Shown: positions 1 to 7,761, counted from the stretch's first letter. The stretch is 35,214 nt of DNA from Comamonadaceae bacterium CG12_big_fil_rev_8_21_14_0_65_59_15 (GCA_002786915.1 PCUV01000082.1:93601-128814), one strand, 5' to 3'. The notes: a model not told the origin generated them from the letters alone. Program-made: numbers and translations.

Positions 1-522
1 AAGGTGTCTTACGACCTCACAGAAACCACAGCGGCCGGCGTGACTTTGCCCGCCGTACCTACCACAGAGCCCGACTACGCCAGCACGCAGGGAACTATTC
101 CGATCAACCTGCCAGGCCTGAGTCTGACACTCAGCGGGAGCCTGAGTGCTGGCGACAGCTTGAGCATCACGCCCAACCCCAGCGTCTTCAGTGTGCTCGA
201 CAACGCCATCAAAAACATCAAGGAGGCGACCAATAACAACGCCGCAGCCCAGGCGGTTGGCCAGGCACTGCACAACATTGACATTGGCATGGAACGCATC
301 TCGGCGGTTCGTGGTCAGGCGGGTGACCTGCTCAACCGCGCCGACCGCATCAGCGCCAACCAGGAAGGCCGCAGCATCCAGCTGGAGGCCGACCGCTCGC
401 GCGCCGAAGACCTAGACATGATTCAGGGCATATCGGACTTCAACAATCAGCAAACCGGCTACCAGGCCGCGCTGCAAACCTACGCCAAGGTGCAACAGTT
501 GTCGCTGTTCAACTTCATCTGA
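1..522 (+). CDS. flgL: Flagellar hook-associated protein 3 (FlgL), C-terminal part, cut by the window edge
   Basis: FlgL joins the flagellar hook to the filament and belongs to the flagellin superfamily. The frame is already open at base 1, so only the last 173 or so residues of a protein that is normally 300-400 residues are present; the GTG at position 4 is internal and not a start. The last 90 residues form the alpha-helical, heptad-like C-terminal D0/D1 region typical of flagellin-like proteins: they contain ERISAVRGQAG, then NRADRISANQEG, and end in YAKVQQLSLFNFI. The preceding part (residues 30-60) is rich in G, S, L and T and would be the end of the variable domain. The name is well supported by the conserved C-terminal helix and the short FNFI end. 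The upstream partner flgK is expected just outside the window. The stop TGA is followed after four bases by a foldback repeat. Confidence 0.85.
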   Translation, partial: KVSYDLTETTAAGVTLPAVPTTEPDYASTQGTIPINLPGLSLTLSGSLSAGDSLSITPNPSVFSVLDNAIKNIKEATNNNAAAQAVGQALHNIDIGMERISAVRGQAGDLLNRADRISANQEGRSIQLEADRSRAEDLDMIQGISDFNNQQTGYQAALQTYAKVQQLSLFNFI

Positions 523-526
523 CTTA

Positions 527-686
527 GGGCTCGCAAAGCAATAACTTGTACTTTTGTCTAGCCATCTTTGGGCGCATTGCGTCGTTGCAAATCGCTTGTT
601 TAGCAGAGCTAAACGGCGCGCTTTGTGCCTAGCACTGCATCCCAAATCCGGCCGTCAAACTATACAACTTATTACTTTACGAGCCC
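527..686. mobile_element. 160-bp foldback (MITE-like) palindromic element
   Basis: The element starts with GGGCTC and ends with GAGCCC. The outermost 24 bases at each end are inverted repeats with three mismatches. Inside, a second pair of arms (around TTTGGG at 569-574 and its partner near 642-647) also pair, and the centre is a perfect hairpin GTTTAGCagaGCTAAAC (598-614), so the whole unit is one long imperfect palindrome. It is flanked by TTA on both sides, a possible 3-bp target duplication; the right TTA is the stop codon of the minus-strand ROK gene. A 37-bp version made of just the two ends lies at 11790-11826. No transposase is encoded, so it would be non-autonomous. It could also act as a bidirectional terminator between the two convergent genes. 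Confidence 0.7.
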
Positions 687-1682
687 TTACGCCACCAGCG
701 CCAGCGCGCCAAAGTCGCCCACGCGCGCCCCCAGGCCCGCGCTGACGATGTCGCAGCCGTCGGTAAGCGCCGGCAATTTGCCCGCCACCACCGCACGCAG
801 CCGGGGCAACAGGTAGTCGCGGTGGTGCCAATAGACACTGCCGCCGATGCTGATACGCTGTAAATCCAGCGTAGCGATCAGGTTGTAGAGCATCCGCCCC
901 ATGACCAGGCATAAGCCATCAATAATGGAGATAGCCCTTGTATCACCTGCATATGCTGCTTTAAAAAGTGCAGCAGCGTCGGGATAACCCTGCGGCGAAA
1001 AGCGACGTGCCAGCGCGTTGCCGGCAATCAGCCCCTCCACATCCCCCACGTTGCCGCAGCCGCACAGCGCGTCCGCGTTATCGCTTACAAACAGATGCCC
1101 GGCGTGACCAGCATTGCCGTTTTTGCCGCGCAACACCTGGCCATCCACGCACAACCCGGTGCCGATGCCGGTGCTCCAGGTGACATACGCGCAATGCTTC
1201 AGCGCTTGACCATCGGCGTCGCGCAACGCGCCCCAGCGCCGCTCGGCTTCCAGCGCGCCAATGCCGTCGTTTTCAACCCGCACATCTTTGAAAGCCGCGC
1301 GCAACGGTGCTTCCAGCAAAGCAGTCTGCCAGTCGTTGGGCAGGCCGCGCGCCTTGCCCGCCAGGCCACCGCAGATATTGGGTGCGGCCAGTTCGACCAG
1401 ACCCTGATGCAACACAAACGGGCCGCAAGACGACACGCCTACGCGCGCAATGTCCTGCACCGCTACACCGGCCAGCGTGCAGCTTTGGCCAATCAGCCGC
1501 ATGATTTGTTGTGCCAGCGCGTCGTTGCTGCCGCGCGTTTCAGTGGGCTCGGTGAGTTGACCGCGGCTGCCTTGCGCATCAACGATGCTGACCGCGACCT
1601 TGGTGCCGCCCAGGTCAACGCAGGCTACGGGTGCGCTACCCGCAGGCAGACAGAAACCGTCGATGGATGTTTGTGTTGTCAT
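687..1682 (-). CDS. ROK-family sugar kinase-like protein (glucokinase/fructokinase type) with altered zinc motif
   Basis: ROK proteins phosphorylate hexoses with ATP, or act as sugar-responsive repressors when they carry an N-terminal helix-turn-helix. This 331-residue protein has no such domain, so it is more likely a kinase. Visible motifs: phosphate-binding DLGGTK (residues 23-28), the END triad with the likely catalytic base Asp139, the STGIGTG phosphate loop (170-176), and the zinc region GNAGHAGH (189-196) followed by CGCGNVGDVE (207-216). Two family residues differ. The third zinc cysteine of CxCGxxGCxE is Asp214, and the Glu usually found in AGExGH is His193. Zinc binding and sugar choice may therefore be unusual. 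The gene lies 41 bases downstream of the cupin gene in the same direction, suggesting a small sugar-phosphate operon. The substrate cannot be assigned from sequence. Confidence 0.8.
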   Translation of the reverse strand: MTTQTSIDGFCLPAGSAPVACVDLGGTKVAVSIVDAQGSRGQLTEPTETRGSNDALAQQIMRLIGQSCTLAGVAVQDIARVGVSSCGPFVLHQGLVELAAPNICGGLAGKARGLPNDWQTALLEAPLRAAFKDVRVENDGIGALEAERRWGALRDADGQALKHCAYVTWSTGIGTGLCVDGQVLRGKNGNAGHAGHLFVSDNADALCGCGNVGDVEGLIAGNALARRFSPQGYPDAAALFKAAYAGDTRAISIIDGLCLVMGRMLYNLIATLDLQRISIGGSVYWHHRDYLLPRLRAVVAGKLPALTDGCDIVSAGLGARVGDFGALALVA

Positions 1683-1723
1683 GGCTGGATCCGCTCGTTA
1701 CCGTGGGTTGTGGTGGGTTACCG

Positions 1724-2086
1724 TTATGCGCGCCCGTAATCATCGCTCAAGCGCACAATATCGTCTTCACCCAGATAGTCTCCCCACTGCACCTCGACAA
1801 TTTCAACCAGACTGTCGCCTTGGTTAGCCAACCGGTGCACCTGCCCCAGCGCAATGTCGCAATGCTGGCCCGGCATCAGGTCAAAGCTGTGCTCGCCCAG
1901 CATCACGTGCGCCGTGCCCTGCACCACCACCCAGTGCTCGGCACGCTGGCGGTGTATTTGCAGACTGATCTGCTGGCCGGGCAACACGGCGATGCGCTTG
2001 ATCTTGTGGCTGGGTGCTTCAAACACGGCCTCAAACCAGCCCCAAGGGCGCACTGTTCGCCCTGCATTCTCAACAAGGCTTTGCAT
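1724..2086 (-). CDS. Stand-alone cupin, mannose-6-phosphate isomerase type II domain
   Basis: This 120-residue protein corresponds to the cupin half of bifunctional mannose-1-phosphate guanylyltransferase/phosphomannose isomerases (ManC/AlgA type). That domain interconverts fructose-6-phosphate and mannose-6-phosphate. Diagnostic stretches are RPWGWFE (residues 13-19), the metal-binding cupin core around QIHRQRAEHW (42-51) with its two histidines and glutamate, and VQGTAHV, followed by the second cupin motif around GQVHRLAN. The nucleotidyltransferase domain is absent, so it can only act as the isomerase or as a sugar-binding cupin. It sits directly upstream of the ROK kinase-like gene (41-bp gap, same strand). 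A kinase plus a hexose-phosphate isomerase would be a coherent pair for mannose or fructose use; this is inference. Confidence 0.75.
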   Translation of the reverse strand: MQSLVENAGRTVRPWGWFEAVFEAPSHKIKRIAVLPGQQISLQIHRQRAEHWVVVQGTAHVMLGEHSFDLMPGQHCDIALGQVHRLANQGDSLVEIVEVQWGDYLGEDDIVRLSDDYGRA

Positions 2087-2198
2087 GGTCAGGGTGAAAG
2101 TTGATCACACCGCGATGCTAAACCCTGACGCCGCGCCGGGTTACCGGCAGATTACGCCGTCTGGCGGTCGCTCATCCAGCCAGAGCCAGACCCAGTCA

Positions 2199-2639
2199 TC
2201 AGCGCTCCAGGTTCTGTTGCGTCCAGTGCACCATGTCGGCAACACCCATGGCACCGGGCTGGCGCGCCACCTCGCGGCCACCGACAAACAGCGCCAGCGT
2301 GGGAATGCTGCGGATATTGAAGCGCGCGGCCAAGTCTTGTTCGGCCTCGGTATCGACCTTGGCCAGGCGTACCAACGGCTCGAGTTGCGCCGCGGCCTGC
2401 TCAAACGCAGGCGCCATCTGGCGACACGGACCGCACCACGGTGCCCAAAAATCCACCAGCACCGCAATCTGATTGCGGCTGATATGGCGGTCAAAGCTGG
2501 CCGCGTCCAGCGGCACCGGATGCGCCTCAAACAGTGGTCGGTGACAGCTGCCGCAGTTGGGCGCGCTACCCAGGTTGGCGCGGCGGATGCGGTTGGTGGT
2601 GTGGCAATGCGGGCAAACAACGTGCAGTGAATCGGTCAT
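2199..2639 (-). CDS. trxC: Thioredoxin 2 (TrxC)
   Basis: TrxC is a cytoplasmic thiol-disulfide reductase with an extra N-terminal zinc-finger. The 146-residue product has two CxxC pairs in the first 35 residues (Cys9/Cys12 and Cys29/Cys32), the zinc ribbon that separates TrxC from TrxA. The catalytic WCGPC follows at residues 68-72, with the cis-proline segment RSIPTL downstream. The ATG at 2637-2639 is preferred over one eight codons upstream because AAAGG lies seven bases before it and it gives the standard TrxC N-terminus MTDSLHVVCPHC. It is one of five co-oriented minus-strand genes, with gaps of about 100 bases on either side, so it may be transcribed alone. TrxC is often induced by oxidative stress, but no operator was recognised here. 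Confidence 0.92.
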   Translation of the reverse strand: MTDSLHVVCPHCHTTNRIRRANLGSAPNCGSCHRPLFEAHPVPLDAASFDRHISRNQIAVLVDFWAPWCGPCRQMAPAFEQAAAQLEPLVRLAKVDTEAEQDLAARFNIRSIPTLALFVGGREVARQPGAMGVADMVHWTQQNLER

Positions 2640-2739
2640 GACAAAGCCTTTCTGGTGACACACATGCCACCAGGCAGCGCAATTTCAAGAGACACCACAG
2701 CATCTGCCCATCCCCCAGGGGACACTCGGATCCCTGAAC

Positions 2740-2934
2740 TCAGAGAACTTTTGAAATGCCAGCCGCCACCAGGCTCAAGATGATGGTGGTGGTGAGCGGG
2801 ATGAAGATTTCGCGCCCAAACAGCTTGAAGCGGATGTCACCCGGCAAGCGGCCAAAGCCGAGCTTTTGCAACCAGGGCGTCAGCCCGTTGAGCAAGATCA
2901 GCGCCAGCAACACAACAATCAACCAGCGGATCAT
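2740..2934 (-). CDS. DUF2905 family small membrane protein
   Basis: A 64-residue protein with two hydrophobic segments (about residues 4-18 and 44-62) joined by a short loop containing GFGRLPGDIRF. The LPGDI motif between two membrane helices is characteristic of the DUF2905 family of small inner-membrane proteins of unknown function. The length matches the family. It lies between trxC and the midA-like gene on the same strand. Its C-terminal helix is predicted to end two or three residues before the stop. No function is proposed. Confidence 0.8.
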   Translation of the reverse strand: MIRWLIVVLLALILLNGLTPWLQKLGFGRLPGDIRFKLFGREIFIPLTTTIILSLVAAGISKVL

Positions 2935-3015
2935 GGTGGGGCTCCAACATCCGATAAACAGTTAAGGACAGAGCAAAGTGCGCTGCGCGACACTGTTGAT
3001 CTGTCCCGCAATCTT

Positions 3016-4170
3016 TCAGAGAGTATGCGTCTTGTCGCCATGGGCAAATCCCATCGCCTGCCAGGGCTCGCCCTTATAGAACCCGATCACCTTGAAGAAC
3101 TCGCCCATTTCGTGCTCCATGACGAGTTGCTGCGCCTGCAGGCGGGTCTTGTGGTCGGCCACCTCCATCTGCTGCGCCAGACCACAGTTAAGCAGAAACG
3201 TCGCTTGGTTGCAGTAACCCAGCACGCCCAGACCGGCTTCGTTGCCCGCCAGCGCCACACCGGTAAAGTTGACGTGCGCGGTGATGTCTTTTTGCCCCAC
3301 CGCGCGCAAGGGGTCGTCATCGACACGGTGCGCCCGATGACACATCACCGTGCCCATGTGACGCTGCGGGTGGTAGTACTCGGCTTCGGGAAAGCCGTAG
3401 TCAATCAAAAACACGGCTCCGGCCTGCAGGTGCTGGCCCAGCGTACGCACAAAAGCTTCACCCTGCGGATGGATTTCGGTCAGGTAGTCGTGCGCCCCCG
3501 GAATATCCAGCGGCGGTCGCAAGTCGGTGGCGCGGTCTTGCCAGACAAAACCCAACGCACTGTCACCATCGGTTTGGGCCTCGGGACCGGCCAGCACCAC
3601 ACCGCGCTCGTGCCACACGCCGCCCACGCGCGCCAGCAATTTGACCGGCATGGCATCCAATACCTCGTTGCCCAGCACGATGCCACTGAAACGCTCTGGC
3701 AACGCATCGACCCAGCGCACACAGTCGGCAAAACCAGCCAGCGTGGCCTGCTGGCGCGCACGCAAACTGCTGGAAACGTCCACAATGGTGTAGCGCACCA
3801 GCGGCACACCCTGCGCCTTGAGCGCCTGCAAAACCTGCAGCGCCAACGCGCCCGAGCCCGCGCCAAATTCCCATACCTCTTGCGTGCCGGTCACCTGCAG
3901 TGCCTGCGCCACCTGCTGCGCCAGCGTCCAGCCGTACAACGGCGACAACTCGGGCGCGGTCACAAAGTCGCTGCCAGCCACCCGCACGCCGTCTTGCACC
4001 CGGTATGGCAGCGCGCCAAACTTGGCGCTGTCATGCGCGTAGTAACCCAGGCCGGGCGCATACAAGGCTTGGTGCATGAAACGGTCAAAGCCGATCCAGC
4101 CCCCCGCGTCTGCCACGTCAGCGGCGATGCGCTCCGACAGGGCCTTGGTTAAACTTGTCGCGTTTGTCAT
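3016..4170 (-). CDS. SAM-dependent methyltransferase of the MidA/NDUFAF7 family (DUF185)
   Basis: The mitochondrial relative NDUFAF7 methylates an arginine of complex I subunit NDUFS2; the bacterial target is not established. The product, 384 residues from the chosen start, shows the family order: an N-terminal segment with GGWIGFDRFMHQALYAP and GYYA, the SAM-binding motif EFGAGSGALA, then GNEVLDAMPV (family signature NExxDAxP) and LIDYGFPEAEYYHPQRHMGT (family signature DYG...YxxxRxxGT), and a C-terminal FKVIGFYKG. The ATG at 4168-4170 (MTNATSL) is preferred to an in-frame ATG 27 codons upstream, because the longer form would run across the divergent FolM-like start at 4190 and adds an unconserved Gly/Val-rich leader. 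Only 19 bases separate the two divergent start codons, so the promoters must overlap coding sequence or each other. Confidence 0.85.
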   Translation of the reverse strand: MTNATSLTKALSERIAADVADAGGWIGFDRFMHQALYAPGLGYYAHDSAKFGALPYRVQDGVRVAGSDFVTAPELSPLYGWTLAQQVAQALQVTGTQEVWEFGAGSGALALQVLQALKAQGVPLVRYTIVDVSSSLRARQQATLAGFADCVRWVDALPERFSGIVLGNEVLDAMPVKLLARVGGVWHERGVVLAGPEAQTDGDSALGFVWQDRATDLRPPLDIPGAHDYLTEIHPQGEAFVRTLGQHLQAGAVFLIDYGFPEAEYYHPQRHMGTVMCHRAHRVDDDPLRAVGQKDITAHVNFTGVALAGNEAGLGVLGYCNQATFLLNCGLAQQMEVADHKTRLQAQQLVMEHEMGEFFKVIGFYKGEPWQAMGFAHGDKTHTL

Positions 4171-4189
4171 AGCCTTGAATTGTCCCCGA

Positions 4190-4969
4190 ATGTCCACCCC
4201 CACCCCACCTGTTGCGCCGCAACCCACCGTGCTGGTCACCGGCGCGGCCAAGCGCCTGGGCCGCGAAATTGCCCTGAAGCTGGCCGCAGCGGGCTGGCGC
4301 GTGGCTGTACATTACCGCGATTCGGTCGTGGAAGCTCGCAAAACAGTAGCTGACTGCACAAAGCTGGCAGCGGCTAGCACCTCTTTTCGTGCCAATCTGG
4401 CAAACGAGACGGCGGTGCGCCAGTTGTTGCCCAGCGTGCTGGACAAATTTGGCCATGTGGACGCAGTCGTCAACAGCGCATCCACTTTTGAGCACGACAC
4501 GGTGGCCAGCTTTGGTTTTGCCGCACTGGAAAAACACATGCGTGCCAACGCGGGCGCCGCCATTTTGCTCAGTCAGGCCTTGCACAGCCACCTGAAAGAG
4601 CGCAACGCCTCGGGCGCCGTAGTGAACCTGCTGGACCAGAAGCTGTGGAACCCCAACCCCGATTTTTTGAGCTACACGTTGTCCAAGGCCGCGCTGGAAG
4701 CCGCCAACACCCTGCTGGCCATGGAGCTGGCACCGCGCCTGCGCGTGGTGGGCGTGGCGCCGGGCCTGACACTGACCAGCCACATGCTGAGCCCGGAAAA
4801 ATTTGAGGCGCTGCACAAGCTCGCGCCGCTGGGGCATTCGTCCACCGCTGCGGACGTAGCCGCCACGGTGGCCTTTGCGCTGTCCAACCCGTCCATTACC
4901 GGCACCACGCTGCTGGTCGATGGCGGCCAGCATCTGATGCGGTTTGAGCGCGACTTTTCTCTGATGTGA
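4190..4969 (+). CDS. folM: SDR oxidoreductase, FolM/pteridine reductase-like
   Basis: FolM-type enzymes reduce dihydromonapterin or dihydrofolate with NADPH. The 259-residue protein has the cofactor motif TGAAKRLG (17-24), VNSAS (95-99) in place of the usual NNAG, and the active-site pair Tyr162 and Lys166 (YTLSK). An aspartate (Asp149 in LLDQKLW) stands 13 residues before the Tyr, where most SDR enzymes carry a serine. That Asp-13-Tyr-3-Lys arrangement is the one known from pteridine reductase PTR1 and supports a pterin substrate. The start MSTPTPPVAPQPTVLVTG places the Rossmann motif at the normal distance; an upstream in-frame ATG would overlap the divergent methyltransferase gene. folB follows after 34 bases, consistent with a pterin/folate operon. 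Confidence 0.8.
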   Translation: MSTPTPPVAPQPTVLVTGAAKRLGREIALKLAAAGWRVAVHYRDSVVEARKTVADCTKLAAASTSFRANLANETAVRQLLPSVLDKFGHVDAVVNSASTFEHDTVASFGFAALEKHMRANAGAAILLSQALHSHLKERNASGAVVNLLDQKLWNPNPDFLSYTLSKAALEAANTLLAMELAPRLRVVGVAPGLTLTSHMLSPEKFEALHKLAPLGHSSTAADVAATVAFALSNPSITGTTLLVDGGQHLMRFERDFSLM

Positions 4970-5003
4970 TGCGTCTGTGGCGTATCACTTACCCGGGCAC
5001 CCC

Positions 5004-5396
5004 ATGACGAGCAATTCCACCCTGGCCTCACACTTGCAAGGTCTGCAAACCCTGACCCTGACCGGGCTGCGCTTTGACGCCAACCTGGGCATTCTGGAGA
5101 CCGAAAAAACTGCGCCGCAGCCAATCCAGGTGGACGCCGAGCTCAGCCTGGGCGCGCAGCCGCTGTTGCCGTGCGACGATGACATTTGCAGCGTGCTGGA
5201 CTACCGCAAGGTGCGCAAGATCATCATCGACGAATGCACCGCCGAGCACGTGAACCTGCTTGAGACGCTGATTGGCAAGCTGTGCAACCGACTGATGCAG
5301 CTGCCCAATGTGAAAGGCGTGCGCGTGAAGATTGCCAAGCTGGAAATTTTTGCCGACTGCGAGGTAGCCATCCGCATGGAAACCGGGCAGTGGTAA
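5004..5396 (+). CDS. folB: Dihydroneopterin aldolase
   Basis: FolB cleaves 7,8-dihydroneopterin to 6-hydroxymethyl-dihydropterin and glycolaldehyde in folate synthesis. The 130-residue product matches the family length. It shows LTLTGLRFDANLGILETEK (family FxxxGvlxxE-type start), the central VLDYRKVRKII (DYxxv), VNLLETLIGKLCNRL containing the conserved LLE, and a C-terminal VRVKIAKLEIFADCE, where the family has vxVxKPxA. The ATG at 5004 (MTSNSTLAS) was chosen because the longer GTG-initiated form only adds nine residues without conservation. It is tightly linked to the FolM-like reductase. In the likely ancestral arrangement ttcA would come next, but a toxin-antitoxin pair now lies between. 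Confidence 0.88.
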   Translation: MTSNSTLASHLQGLQTLTLTGLRFDANLGILETEKTAPQPIQVDAELSLGAQPLLPCDDDICSVLDYRKVRKIIIDECTAEHVNLLETLIGKLCNRLMQLPNVKGVRVKIAKLEIFADCEVAIRMETGQW

Positions 5397-5447
5397 AGCC
5401 CTCTCTTCATCCAGCGAATGGCCGACATCACGAGAGAGGCAGAACCG

Positions 5448-5489
5448 GTAAATATATGAATATACTTAAATGCGAACTAAAATCGGGGT
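5448..5489 (+). promoter_or_regulatory. AT-rich promoter/operator region of the RHH-PIN module
   Basis: The 40 bases before the antitoxin ATG are conspicuously AT-rich compared with the surrounding GC-rich genes and contain an imperfect dyad around TATATGAATATA (5454-5465). Ribbon-helix-helix antitoxins usually bind such sites to repress their own operon. A GGGG run at 5484-5487 is close to the ATG and is a weak ribosome-binding candidate. The assignment rests on position and composition only. Confidence 0.35.
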
Positions 5490-5783
5490 ATGAAAACCTC
5501 ACTTGACTTTCCTGACCCTCTCTTTCGTCAGCTCAAGGCGCACGCTGCGTTGCAGGGCAGTTCCCTCAAAAACCTGGTGTTGAATTTTGTCGAACGCGGC
5601 CTGCGGGAAACCCAAACCGTACCAGCCACACCACCTCAAGACACCCGTTGGGAGGATCAGTTAGACCCCTTCACCAAGAGTCTGCTCGGTATTGCCGTGC
5701 CCACAGACGGTCGGCCAACACCCACCATGGATGATTACTACGCCCATCTTGAGAAAAAACACCTTGGACAAAACACACCATGA
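5490..5783 (+). CDS. Ribbon-helix-helix antitoxin of a PIN-toxin module
   Basis: A 97-residue protein. The first 45 residues look like a short ribbon-helix-helix DNA-binding domain (MKTSLDFPDPLFRQLKAHAA, then GSSLKNLVLNFVERGL). The second half is polar and probably disordered before an acidic/aromatic tail (MDDYYAHLEKKHLG), the part that usually wraps the toxin. Its stop overlaps the PIN toxin start by four bases (ATGA), the standard antitoxin-first arrangement. It would neutralise the toxin and autorepress the operon from the AT-rich site just upstream. The exact family (VapB-like) is inferred from fold and partner, not from a clear signature. Confidence 0.75.
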   Translation: MKTSLDFPDPLFRQLKAHAALQGSSLKNLVLNFVERGLRETQTVPATPPQDTRWEDQLDPFTKSLLGIAVPTDGRPTPTMDDYYAHLEKKHLGQNTP

Positions 5784-6187
5784 GTGTGCTCATCGACACC
5801 AACATTTTGCTGGACGTCGCACTCAAACGCGCGCCGTTTTACCAAGCCAGTGCGCTGGCGCTGGCCAAGGCGCGTGGCCACGGCGAGACGCTGCTGTGTG
5901 CCATCAGCGTGACGACGCTGCACTATTTTTTGCGACAAAAGCTGGGGGAGAAAGGGGCAAGACTGTTTGTCGCTCAATGTCTCACCGCCATGACCGTGGT
6001 CACGGTTGAAAAAGCCACCTTGCAAGACGCTCTGCGCAGCCCCATGGGCGACTTTGAAGACGGCGTGATCGCGCAGGCAGCGCTGGTCGGCTCAGCCAGT
6101 TTGATCTTGACGCGCAACACCAAAGATTTCATCAAAAGCCCGGTGTTGGCTATCACTCCTGAAGACTATCTGGAAAAAGCGTCATGA
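5780..6187 (+). CDS. PIN-domain ribonuclease toxin (VapC-like)
   Basis: PIN toxins are metal-dependent RNases that cut tRNA or rRNA when freed from their antitoxin. The 135-residue protein starts with [13 protein letters not shown], carrying the first catalytic Asp (Asp6) and the usual Asn8, and ends with [12 protein letters not shown] and [10 protein letters not shown], which carry the later acidic residues of the active site. Length and motif order are normal, so it is probably intact. The start overlaps the antitoxin stop by 4 bp, and its own stop overlaps the start of ttcA by 4 bp. The toxin is thus placed inside what looks like a folM-folB-ttcA operon and could be translationally coupled to ttcA. 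Confidence 0.85.
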   Translation: MSVLIDTNILLDVALKRAPFYQASALALAKARGHGETLLCAISVTTLHYFLRQKLGEKGARLFVAQCLTAMTVVTVEKATLQDALRSPMGDFEDGVIAQAALVGSASLILTRNTKDFIKSPVLAITPEDYLEKAS

Positions 6188-7140
6188 GCATCCCCCGGGT
6201 TGATACCCAAGCAGGCGCCATGGACGCGTCGTGCGCCCCCAACGGCCCAGCCAGCGCGCGCCAAACCGCACTGAGCCGCGCGCGCGAAGCGCACAAGCTC
6301 GAAAAGCGCCTGTGCCGCCAGGTGGGCCAGGCCATCATCGACTTCAACATGATCGAAGCGGGTGACCGCGTGATGGTGTGCGTGAGCGGCGGCAAAGACA
6401 GCTTTGGCCTGCTGGACATTTTGCTCAAACTGCAAAAGCGCGCACCGATTCACTTTGACATCGTCGCCGTCAACCTGGACCAGAAGCAACCAGGTTTTCC
6501 GGCGCACATCCTGCCGGAATACCTGGGCAAGCTGGGCATTGAATACCACATCGAAACCCAAGACACCTACAGCATCGTCAAGCAAAAAGTGCCCGCAGGC
6601 AAGACCATGTGCAGTCTGTGCAGCCGCCTGCGCCGGGGCATTTTGTACGGCGTGGCCGACCGCCTGAAGATCACCAAGATCGCGCTGGGCCACCACCGCG
6701 ACGACATGCTGCACACCTTTTTTCTGAACCTGTTTTTTGCCGGCAAGCTCAAAGGCATGCCACCCAAACTGGTCAGCGACGACGGCGGCCACGTGGTCAT
6801 CCGCCCGCTGGCCTACGTGGCCGAAAAAGACCTGACGGCGTGGGCCGCGCAGCGGCAGTTCCCGATCATTCCGTGCAGCCTGTGCGGCAGTCAGGAAAAT
6901 TTGCAGCGCCAGGAGATCAAACGCATGGTGCACGCCTGGGAGCGCCAGTACCCGGGCCGCACCGAGACCATGTTCACCGCGCTACAAAACGTGGTTCCCA
7001 GCCACCTGATGGATCAGTCGCGCTACGACTTCAAGGGCGTCAAGGCCACCGGCGTGGCCGACGCGCAAGGCGACATCGCCTTTGACAGCAACGAACTGCC
7101 CGCGCCCCGACTGCCCGGTATGGCCGTGGTGCGTTTCTAA
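6184..7140 (+). CDS. ttcA: tRNA 2-thiocytidine biosynthesis protein TtcA
   Basis: TtcA thiolates cytidine 32 of certain tRNAs, using ATP and an iron-sulfur cluster. The 318-residue product has the PP-loop SGGKDS (68-73), the cysteine pair CSLC at 143-146, a second CSLC at 231-234 and the [14 protein letters not shown] segment, all in family positions. The ATG at 6184 overlaps the PIN toxin stop (ATGA). A second in-frame ATG at 6220 (MDASCAPN) would give a protein without the first 12 residues; since the toxin-antitoxin pair looks inserted, the upstream start may be a by-product of the new junction. Homology with other TtcA proteins begins around residue 35 ([19 protein letters not shown]), so the start is not settled. 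Confidence 0.92.
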   Translation: MSIPRVDTQAGAMDASCAPNGPASARQTALSRAREAHKLEKRLCRQVGQAIIDFNMIEAGDRVMVCVSGGKDSFGLLDILLKLQKRAPIHFDIVAVNLDQKQPGFPAHILPEYLGKLGIEYHIETQDTYSIVKQKVPAGKTMCSLCSRLRRGILYGVADRLKITKIALGHHRDDMLHTFFLNLFFAGKLKGMPPKLVSDDGGHVVIRPLAYVAEKDLTAWAAQRQFPIIPCSLCGSQENLQRQEIKRMVHAWERQYPGRTETMFTALQNVVPSHLMDQSRYDFKGVKATGVADAQGDIAFDSNELPAPRLPGMAVVRF

Positions 7141-7157
7141 AGTTTTAAGCAAAATAA

Positions 7158-7191
7158 GCCTCTAGCCCTTATGTATAAAGCGCTGACAGCT
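7158..7191 (+). repeat. Dispersed palindromic repeat copy containing a start codon
   Basis: This 34-base stretch matches, in reverse orientation, the repeat at 15509-15544: GCCxCTAGCxCTTA, then TATAAAGCG, then CAGCT line up with only scattered differences. A third copy is at 17065-17097. In the other copies AGCGCTTA-type arms pair to form a hairpin; here the arms have drifted (CCCTTA against AAAGCG). The ATG of the next gene (7171) lies inside the repeat. Confidence 0.55.
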
Positions 7192-7761
7192 CTCTTATTT
7201 GTAGTATTCTGGGTGACAGGCTGCGCCAGCGTGCGACTGCTCGACACCCAGGTCAGCAGCTATGCGCCGCACACCGTAGCCGCCGGTAGCCAGTACCAGT
7301 TTGAGCGCCTGCCATCACAGCAAGTCAACCCGACGGCCCAAACGCAGTTGGAAAGCTGGGCCCAGCAAGCGCTAACCCAGATTGGGCTGAAGCGCTCCAA
7401 GACGGCCGCATTGCGGGTGCAAGTGAGCGCCATGCAGCGCCAGGACACGGCCGTGCAGCGGCCGGGTTTGCCCATGCACTGGGGTTTGAGCGCAGGCCCT
7501 GCTCCAACCCGCAGCGGCGTCGTGGTGCCACTGCGGGGTGTCCGGTTTGCCAGATTCCCCGAGCCGCCCAACTACTGGCGTCAAGTCAGCCTGATCATGC
7601 GCGATGGCACGGGTGCGGTCGTGTTTGAGAGCCACGCCAGCCACGAAGGCCCGTGGGCCGACAGCCAGGCCATCTTGCCAGCCTTGTTCCAGGCCGCCTT
7701 ACAAGGCTTCCCGAATCCGCCCGAAGGCGAGCGCCGCGTCGATATTGAAATCCCCAGGTAA
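7171..7761 (+). CDS. Predicted outer-membrane lipoprotein, DUF4136-like
   Basis: A 196-residue secreted protein with a short lipoprotein signal: a hydrophobic stretch (residues 5-16) and the lipobox VTGC, making Cys18 the lipidated residue. The following Ala-Ser rather than Asp suggests outer-membrane sorting. The body resembles DUF4136-type lipoproteins: an early YAPHTVAAGSQYQFERLPS, a middle region rich in Gln/Ala, and a late RQVSLIMRDGTGAVVFESHA strand pair followed by LPALFQAALQGFP. Function is unknown. The first codons, including the ATG, come from a dispersed palindromic repeat, so the gene has either captured its start from a repeat or starts at another codon. It is 30 bases downstream of ttcA. 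A 13-bp tandem repeat follows its stop. Confidence 0.65.
   Translation: MYKALTALLFVVFWVTGCASVRLLDTQVSSYAPHTVAAGSQYQFERLPSQQVNPTAQTQLESWAQQALTQIGLKRSKTAALRVQVSAMQRQDTAVQRPGLPMHWGLSAGPAPTRSGVVVPLRGVRFARFPEPPNYWRQVSLIMRDGTGAVVFESHASHEGPWADSQAILPALFQAALQGFPNPPEGERRVDIEIPR

Noticed and set aside
2866..4152. Long plus-strand open frame (428 codons) opposite the methyltransferase gene
   Set aside because: Arg/His/Gln-rich composition without domains; it is the antisense shadow of the clearly conserved MidA-type gene.
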